Shown: piece after piece, positions 59,740 to 64,000 of the stretch | How positions within the stretch are numbered: the stretch's first letter is position 1 | How the letters are laid out: every line of letters begins with the position of its first letter | NCBI GenBank assembly: GCA_965208605.1 | Contig: OZ242345.1 | Span: 930,001 to 994,000 of the forward strand | Length of the DNA stretch: 64,000 nucleotides | Reading direction: 5' to 3' | Source of the DNA: UBA9659 sp965208605 | GTDB lineage: Bacteria; Pseudomonadota; Gammaproteobacteria; Pseudomonadales; Azotimanducaceae | The notes under the pieces: generated by a model | What the model saw: only the letters and a program-made list of their open reading frames with translations | Database searches by the model: none | What the model was told of the DNA's origin: nothing | Made by a program: the position numbers and the translations under genes

Positions 59740-60000
59740 GAACCCCGCCATTCTCGCCGAACACAGTCGTCCCAGCCAAACCCCGTCATTCTTGTATGTG
59801 TTATTCAATGACTGGATTTCCCCCGAACCTCGTCATTCTCGTCACTCTCGGGGTGGCGTGGGGTGGGTGCCGGGGAGCGACGCACCATCTTGTTGTCAAT
59901 GCCCCACAGGTGGTTGCCTTTGTTCCTCTGGATTCCCCCCGAACTCAGTCGTCCCGCCTTCGGCAGGACGACTGAGTTCGGCGAGAATGACGGGGTAAAG
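59740..60000. repeat. Composite repeat block between uvrA and rplQ
   Basis: A broken GTCGTCC arm near 59765, CGTCATTCTCGTCACTCTCG, the GGAGCGACGCACCATCTTGT module (reverse of 22040), CACAGGTGGTTGCC, and an intact hairpin GAACTCAGTCGTCC ... GGACGACTGAGTTC (59940-59980) identical to the one at 20398. No gene. Confidence 0.85.
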
Positions 60001-60102
60001 AGCCCTCAGCGGTTTGTATATAAAGAGCCCTCAGCGTTTCTTTGTAAAGAGCCCTCAGCGTTTCTTTGTAAAGAGCCCTCAGCGTTTCTTTGTAAAGAGC
60101 CG
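60000..60102 (-). repeat. 24-bp tandem array spanning the rplQ stop codon
   Basis: Four units of AGAGCCCTCAGCGTTTCTTT with GTAA; the TGA stop of rplQ is inside the unit nearest the gene (TCA on the plus strand at 60079). The last coding bases of rplQ have thus been tandemly copied into the downstream region. Confidence 0.9.
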
Positions 60103-60582
60103 CTTGAACCAACTCCCTTGCTTCTTGACTTGAGGGGTTTTGTCCACTGCGCCGGGCCTGGGTTTCGTCTTTGTATCTGATGGACCCGTATCAGATGGCA
60201 CCGGGGCCGCCTCATCGAGGAGGAGCTTCCTGCCTACCAGCTCAACGAGTGCCATAGGTGCGGCATCTCCAGAACGGGGGTCGCACTTCAGTATTCGAGT
60301 GTAGCCGCCGGGACGTTCTTGATATCTTGTACCTAGATCGTCAAACAACTTGCTCACCGTCGCCTTGCTACCCATCTGGGCGAAAGCCTGACGGCGGTTC
60401 GCCACTGAATCAATCTTCGCCAGGGTAATGAGAGGCTCCGCAAATCTCCTGAGTTCCTTGGCGCGGGGCACCGTGGTCTTGATAAGCTCATGCTCAAACA
60501 GCGAACAGACCATGTTTTTGAACATGGCTTGCCTATGGGAGCTGGTCCGCCCCAGTTGTCTACCGCTTTTTCTATGACGCAT
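60079..60582 (-). CDS. rplQ: 50S ribosomal protein L17 with C-terminal extension
   Basis: 167 residues from ATG 60582 (MRHRKSGRQLGRTSSHRQAM). The L17 fold ends near MALVELVG (about residue 119). It is followed by about 45 extra residues with an SDTGPSDTK duplication and a basic end KRLFTKKR. Last gene of the alpha operon, 19 bp after rpoA. Confidence 0.96.
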   Translation of the reverse strand: MRHRKSGRQLGRTSSHRQAMFKNMVCSLFEHELIKTTVPRAKELRRFAEPLITLAKIDSVANRRQAFAQMGSKATVSKLFDDLGTRYQERPGGYTRILKCDPRSGDAAPMALVELVGRKLLLDEAAPVPSDTGPSDTKTKPRPGAVDKTPQVKKQGSWFKRLFTKKR

Positions 60583-60601
60583 GATTCCTATTCCTGACTC
60601 A

Positions 60602-61627
60602 TTAATTCTGAAGGAATTGCTGGCCGAGTAGCCGCTCATCGCCTCTCAGGCTATTCGGGGGCCAGTTTTCCAGACGCATCCCCAGTGATAGTCCTCTTGA
60701 TAGCAGCACATCCTTAATTTCTGTGAGGGACTTCCTGCCGAGGTTAGGGGTTTTCAGCAATTCAACTTCTGTTCGCCGAACGAGATCCCCTATGTAGTAG
60801 ATGTTCTCTGCCTTCAAGCAGTTGGCAGAGCGCACCGTCAACTCCAGGTCATCCACGGGACGCAACAATATCGGGTCAATGTCTATCTCTTCCTCAACCG
60901 GACCGGGATCTTCTACTATTTCAAGATCAACAAAAGCCTCAACCTGCTGTTGCAGAATGGTCGCCGCACGACGAATGGATTCTTCCGGGTCAAGAGTACC
61001 GTTGGTTTCCAAATCAATAATCAACTTGTCAAGGTTGGTGCGTTGTTCAACACGAGCACTGTCAACCTTGTAGGCAACCCGGCGCACTGGGCTATAAGAG
61101 GCATCTAACAGAAGCCGCCCGATGACGCCATCTGTCGCTTCCTCGCCGACATTCCGGACATCCGTAGGTTTATAACCGCGCCCTCTGCTGACCTTTGCGC
61201 GCATTTTAAGATGCGCCTTCTCATTGAGATTAGCGATGACCTGGTCTGGATTGGCGATTTCAATATCACTCCCTATTTGGAAGTCCCCCGCCGTCACTAG
61301 ACCGGGACCCTTACGGTCAATGGTTATGTCTGCTTCATCCAGCACTGTGTCAAGTTTGATGGCAACACTTTTAAGATTCAGCATAATCTCAATAACATCC
61401 TCTCGGACGCCTTCTATGGTGCTGTACTCATGCTGGACGCCTTCTATTTCCACCTCGGTAATGGCACTACCTGGCATAGAAGACAGCAATATACGGCGGA
61501 GCGCATTGCCCAGAGTGTGTCCAAAGCCCTGCTCAAGCGGCTCAAGTACCACCGTTGCATGGGTGTCGCTTATTTGCTCCACCTTGACATGTTTTGGTGT
61601 TAAAAATTCTAAAGAAGCATGTGGCAT
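60602..61627 (-). CDS. rpoA: DNA-directed RNA polymerase alpha subunit
   Basis: 341 residues, slightly longer than the usual 329. N-terminal assembly domain (GFGHTLGNALRRILLSSMPG) and C-terminal DNA/activator-binding domain (LLKTPNLGRKSLTEIKDVLL), joined by an acidic linker. In the standard alpha-operon position after rpsD. Confidence 0.98.
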   Translation of the reverse strand: MPHASLEFLTPKHVKVEQISDTHATVVLEPLEQGFGHTLGNALRRILLSSMPGSAITEVEIEGVQHEYSTIEGVREDVIEIMLNLKSVAIKLDTVLDEADITIDRKGPGLVTAGDFQIGSDIEIANPDQVIANLNEKAHLKMRAKVSRGRGYKPTDVRNVGEEATDGVIGRLLLDASYSPVRRVAYKVDSARVEQRTNLDKLIIDLETNGTLDPEESIRRAATILQQQVEAFVDLEIVEDPGPVEEEIDIDPILLRPVDDLELTVRSANCLKAENIYYIGDLVRRTEVELLKTPNLGRKSLTEIKDVLLSRGLSLGMRLENWPPNSLRGDERLLGQQFLQN

Positions 61628-61662
61628 AGGGTCACCTATTTTATGTAGTAACTGAAGTTGAT

Positions 61663-62280
61663 TTACTTGGAGTAGAGTTCAACGATGAGGTTTTCATTTA
61701 TTTCTTGCGGTAATTCATCCCGTTGTGGATAGGCTTTATACAAGCCTTCCAGCCTGTTGGCATCCACGTCCACCCAGGGAACAGGACGATTGATTGCGAG
61801 TGCCAAGGCACCTTGAATCCTGAGTTGGGTCTTTGATTTTTCCCGAATAGACACCAGATCCCCTGCCTCTATCTGATAGGAAGGAATGTTGGTAACCTGA
61901 CCGTTAACCAAAATTGACTTGTGAGACACCAGTTGTCGCGACTCGGCACGAGTAGAGCCAAAACCCATCCGATACACGACATTATCCAGACGACGCTCCA
62001 GAATACGCAATAGATTTTCACCTGTTGCGCCCTTTTGACGATCCGCTTTCTTGTAGTAATTACGGAATTGCTTTTCCAATACACCATATAAGCGGCGCAC
62101 TTTTTGCTTTTCCCGCAGTTGAATAGCGTAGTCCGACAGACGGGTACGACGCTGACCATGTTGCCCTGGCTTACTTTGCGCACGGCATTTATCTTCGTAT
62201 GAGCGAACGCCACTCTTAAGGAAAAGATCAGTCCCTTCCCTTCTAGATAATTTTAACTTGGGTCCGAGATATCGGGCCAT
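61663..62280 (-). CDS. rpsD: 30S ribosomal protein S4
   Basis: 205 residues, usual length; begins MARYLGPKLKLSRREGTDLF and carries the S4 RNA-binding domain (RLDNVVYRMGFGSTRAESRQ). Primary 16S binder; in enterobacteria also the operon's translational repressor. Confidence 0.98.
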   Translation of the reverse strand: MARYLGPKLKLSRREGTDLFLKSGVRSYEDKCRAQSKPGQHGQRRTRLSDYAIQLREKQKVRRLYGVLEKQFRNYYKKADRQKGATGENLLRILERRLDNVVYRMGFGSTRAESRQLVSHKSILVNGQVTNIPSYQIEAGDLVSIREKSKTQLRIQGALALAINRPVPWVDVDANRLEGLYKAYPQRDELPQEINENLIVELYSK

Positions 62281-62295
62281 AATTATTCTCCTGAA

Positions 62296-62961
62296 TTACA
62301 CCCTTCGCCTTTTGGGAGGCCTGCATCCATTGTGTGGTATGGGAGTCACATCCGTGATGTTGGTGATTTTGAAACCGACTCCACTCAGCGAGCGGACGGC
62401 AGCTTCTCTACCTGGTCCTGGTCCCTTGACGAAAACCTCCAGACTTTGCAAACCAAATTCTAAAGCTGCATTACCTGCTCGCTCGGCGGCAATCTGCGCG
62501 GCAAAGGGCGTGCTCTTTCTAGCACCCCTGAAACCAGACCCACCTGCCGTCGCCCAGGTCAAAGCACCACCCTGCCGGTCAGTAATCATGACGATGGTGT
62601 TGTTAAAGGAAGCGTGTATATGCGCCATGCCATCAATAACCTGCCGTTTGCCTTTGCGGACTCTGGATGCGGCGGGTGTCGCTGAGGCTTCTTCCGATAC
62701 CTCTGCTACTGCGGCCGCGCCTTCGGCAACTGTTTCTTTTGAAGCAGTTTCTTCTGAAACAGTAGCTTCTAGTGCAGATGCTTCAGTAGTCACTTCTTCA
62801 GCAGTTGCTTCATCGGCCGGCACTTCTGGAACAGTTTCTGAAACAGTTTCTTCAGTAGTCACTTCTTCAGTAGCCGCTTCTTCGGCCGGCACTTCTGAAA
62901 TAGTTTCTTCAGTAGTCACTTCAGCAGCCGCTTCTTCTGTTGGTTTATCTTCTATAGTCAT
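62296..62961 (-). CDS. rpsK: 30S ribosomal protein S11 with 98-residue acidic N-terminal extension
   Basis: 221 residues against the usual 129. The S11 body starts near residue 100 (RVRKGKRQVIDGMAHIHASF) and ends IPHNGCRPPKRRRV. The first 98 residues are almost only Ala, Glu, Thr, Val and Ser, with repeated EEVTTEET and EVPAEEA units. The frame is continuous, with the ATG 13 bases after rpsM and no obvious internal ATG for a short form (DGM is inside the fold). The extension must be expected to protrude from the 30S platform. Confidence 0.93.
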   Translation of the reverse strand: MTIEDKPTEEAAAEVTTEETISEVPAEEAATEEVTTEETVSETVPEVPADEATAEEVTTEASALEATVSEETASKETVAEGAAAVAEVSEEASATPAASRVRKGKRQVIDGMAHIHASFNNTIVMITDRQGGALTWATAGGSGFRGARKSTPFAAQIAAERAGNAALEFGLQSLEVFVKGPGPGREAAVRSLSGVGFKITNITDVTPIPHNGCRPPKRRRV

Positions 62962-62974
62962 GTTTCACCTAGGG

Positions 62975-63331
62975 TTATTTTCTAACAGGACGTTTGGGTC
63001 CTTTCCGAGTGCGGGCATTGGTTTTCGTACGTTGTCCCCGAAGGGGTAATCCCCGACGATGCCGAATCCCTCTATAGCAGCCCAGATCCAGCAGCCGTTT
63101 AATATTCAACTGCATCTGGCGGCGCAGGTCACCTTCCACATTCAGGTTACCAATACCGGTGCGCAGCATATCTAGTTCTGCTTCTGTCAAATCCTGCACC
63201 TTAGCGGTTGGATTGATCTGGGCTGCCGCGCACAGGTTGATGGCAGCCGAGCGACCTATGCCATAAATATAGGTCAACGAAATGGCTATATGTTTGTCAT
63301 TGGGGATATTAATTCCCGCTAGTCGCGCCAT
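62975..63331 (-). CDS. rpsM: 30S ribosomal protein S13
   Basis: 118 residues, usual length: ARLAGINIPNDKHIAISLTY, IYGIGRSAA and the tail RTKTNARTRKGPKRPVRK. Contacts the P-site tRNA and L5. Follows rpmJ by five bases. Confidence 0.98.
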   Translation of the reverse strand: MARLAGINIPNDKHIAISLTYIYGIGRSAAINLCAAAQINPTAKVQDLTEAELDMLRTGIGNLNVEGDLRRQMQLNIKRLLDLGCYRGIRHRRGLPLRGQRTKTNARTRKGPKRPVRK

Positions 63332-63336
63332 GATTC

Positions 63337-63450
63337 TTATCCTTGTCTTTGCTTATGTCTGGGTTCGGTACAGATCACTCTGACCACCCCTTTGCGCCGG
63401 ACAATCCGACAGTTCCGACACATTTTTTTTACCGATGCTCTGACTTTCAT
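63337..63450 (-). CDS. rpmJ: 50S ribosomal protein L36
   Basis: 37 residues: MKVRASVKKMCRNCRIVRRK then GVVRVICTEPRHKQRQG. The Cys/Cys/Cys/His zinc ribbon (Cys11, Cys14, Cys27, His32) is complete, so this is the zinc-type L36. Between secY and rpsM, its usual place. Confidence 0.97.
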   Translation of the reverse strand: MKVRASVKKMCRNCRIVRRKGVVRVICTEPRHKQRQG

Positions 63451-63462
63451 CTTTTGCCTCTA

Positions 63463-63480
63463 CTTAACGTCACTTAACGT
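63463..63480 (-). repeat. 9-bp duplication spanning the secY stop codon
   Basis: CGTTAAGTGACGTTAAGT on the minus strand: the final codon and TAA stop of secY are copied once downstream. Confidence 0.75.
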
Positions 63481-64000
63481 CGCCCAAAATTCTGCAGGTT
63501 GGATTTTTTCATCAGAGATTCATACTGATGGGACATCATGTGCGTCTGCACCTGAGCCATAAAATCCATTACCACGACAACAACAATCAGCAGGGCGGTC
63601 CCGCCTAATTGAAAAGTAATGTTGAACTGTACGATTAAGGCTTGAGGTAGCAAGCATACGGCCGTCATATAAAGTGCGCCTACCAACGTCAAGCGCGTCA
63701 AAATAGTATCTATGTGGCGTGCCGTTTGATCGCCGGGTCTAAACCCTGGAATAAATGCGCTGGATTTTTTCAGATTATCTGCTACCTCTTTGGGATTAAA
63801 CATAATCGCCGTGTACCAGAAGCAAAAGAAGATGATCCCGGCGGCAAAGAGCAGAATGTTCAAAGGTTGCCCCGGGGCAATCAGCAGACTCATATCTTGC
63901 AACCATTCCATCCCTGGCGATTGACCGAACCACTGCCCCAATGACGCCGGAAAGAGCAACAGGCTACTCGCAAAAATGGCCGGAATAACCCCCGCCATAT
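63474..64000 (-). CDS. secY: Preprotein translocase subunit SecY, C-terminal part (runs off the window)
   Basis: The last 175 or so residues of SecY: MAGVIPAIFASSLLLFPASL, FNPKEVADNLKKSSAFIPGF (in part), RLTLVGALYMTAVCLLPQ and the end SLMKKSNLQNFGRR. SecY is the channel of the Sec translocon. Its 5' end lies beyond position 64000. Confidence 0.97.
   Translation of the reverse strand, partial: MAGVIPAIFASSLLLFPASLGQWFGQSPGMEWLQDMSLLIAPGQPLNILLFAAGIIFFCFWYTAIMFNPKEVADNLKKSSAFIPGFRPGDQTARHIDTILTRLTLVGALYMTAVCLLPQALIVQFNITFQLGGTALLIVVVVVMDFMAQVQTHMMSHQYESLMKKSNLQNFGRR

Noticed and set aside
1..64000. CRISPR arrays
   Set aside because: Repeats are dispersed or directly abutting; none shows constant repeats with unique regular spacers.
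1..64000. tRNA, rRNA, tmRNA or SRP RNA genes
   Set aside because: No cloverleaf or conserved rRNA segment was noticed in the intergenic regions, though this was read by eye only.

Overview
The window is a chromosomal segment of a gammaproteobacterium. Core gene order supports this: rpsP-rimM-trmD-rplS-xerD, ypjD-yfjD, rsmI-lpoA-yraN-dolP, rplM-rpsI-petABC-sspA, ssb-MFS-uvrA, and secY-rpmJ-rpsM-rpsK-rpsD-rpoA-rplQ all look gammaproteobacterial. An aerobic cytochrome bc1 complex, LpoA/DolP envelope proteins, a C-terminal-Phe outer-membrane barrel and an OmpA protein indicate a Gram-negative respiring cell. A UGA codon in an ArsC-family gene with a good bacterial SECIS hairpin indicates selenocysteine decoding. 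I cannot name the genus.

Layout: 1-2358 (minus) ribosomal/tRNA-modification operon ending in xerD. 2500-9800 is an accessory region occupying the place where ffh often lies: a broken AbiE-type toxin-antitoxin pair, a remnant of a surface-protein gene, a 1.4 kb mobile unit with 25-bp inverted ends and an 8-bp target duplication whose only gene is an AAA ATPase, and a tandem subtilase-like lipoprotein coupled to a small secreted protein. 9818-12024 ypjD-yfjD. 12347-14268 leuA with an unannotated leucine leader peptide and attenuator. 14491-20181 a giant autotransporter-like adhesin with a 20-nt homopolymer just upstream of its start. 20719-21891 a second AAA ATPase. 22234-31324 a branched-chain-amino-acid-type ABC transporter flanked by two AMP-forming acyl-CoA ligases. 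31869-35743 rsmI/lpoA/yraN/dolP. 35773-40148 sspA, bc1 complex, S9/L13. 40447-51698 NnrU, DUF349 protein, M20 amidohydrolase with the ArsC-family selenoprotein, MATE pump, M16 protease, OmpA. 52216-59691 cold-shock protein, LON-domain protein, uppP, ssb, MFS, uvrA. 60079-64000 alpha-operon ribosomal genes with rpoA and the 3' part of secY.

Two genome-wide habits stand out. First, almost every intergenic gap in accessory areas is filled with a modular repeat family: constant flanks (GGATTCC ... GAGAATGACGG) around variable hairpin cores, some with compensatory base changes. Second, short 9-24 bp tandem duplications occur at many gene ends (sometimes spanning the stop codon) and, in multiples of three, inside coding regions such as ssb, the MFS gene, lpoA, rpsK and the selenoprotein gene. 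Together they suggest a repeat-rich, slippage-prone genome in which accessory genes are repeatedly truncated or moved (AbiE toxin, surface-protein remnant, CoA-transferase stub).
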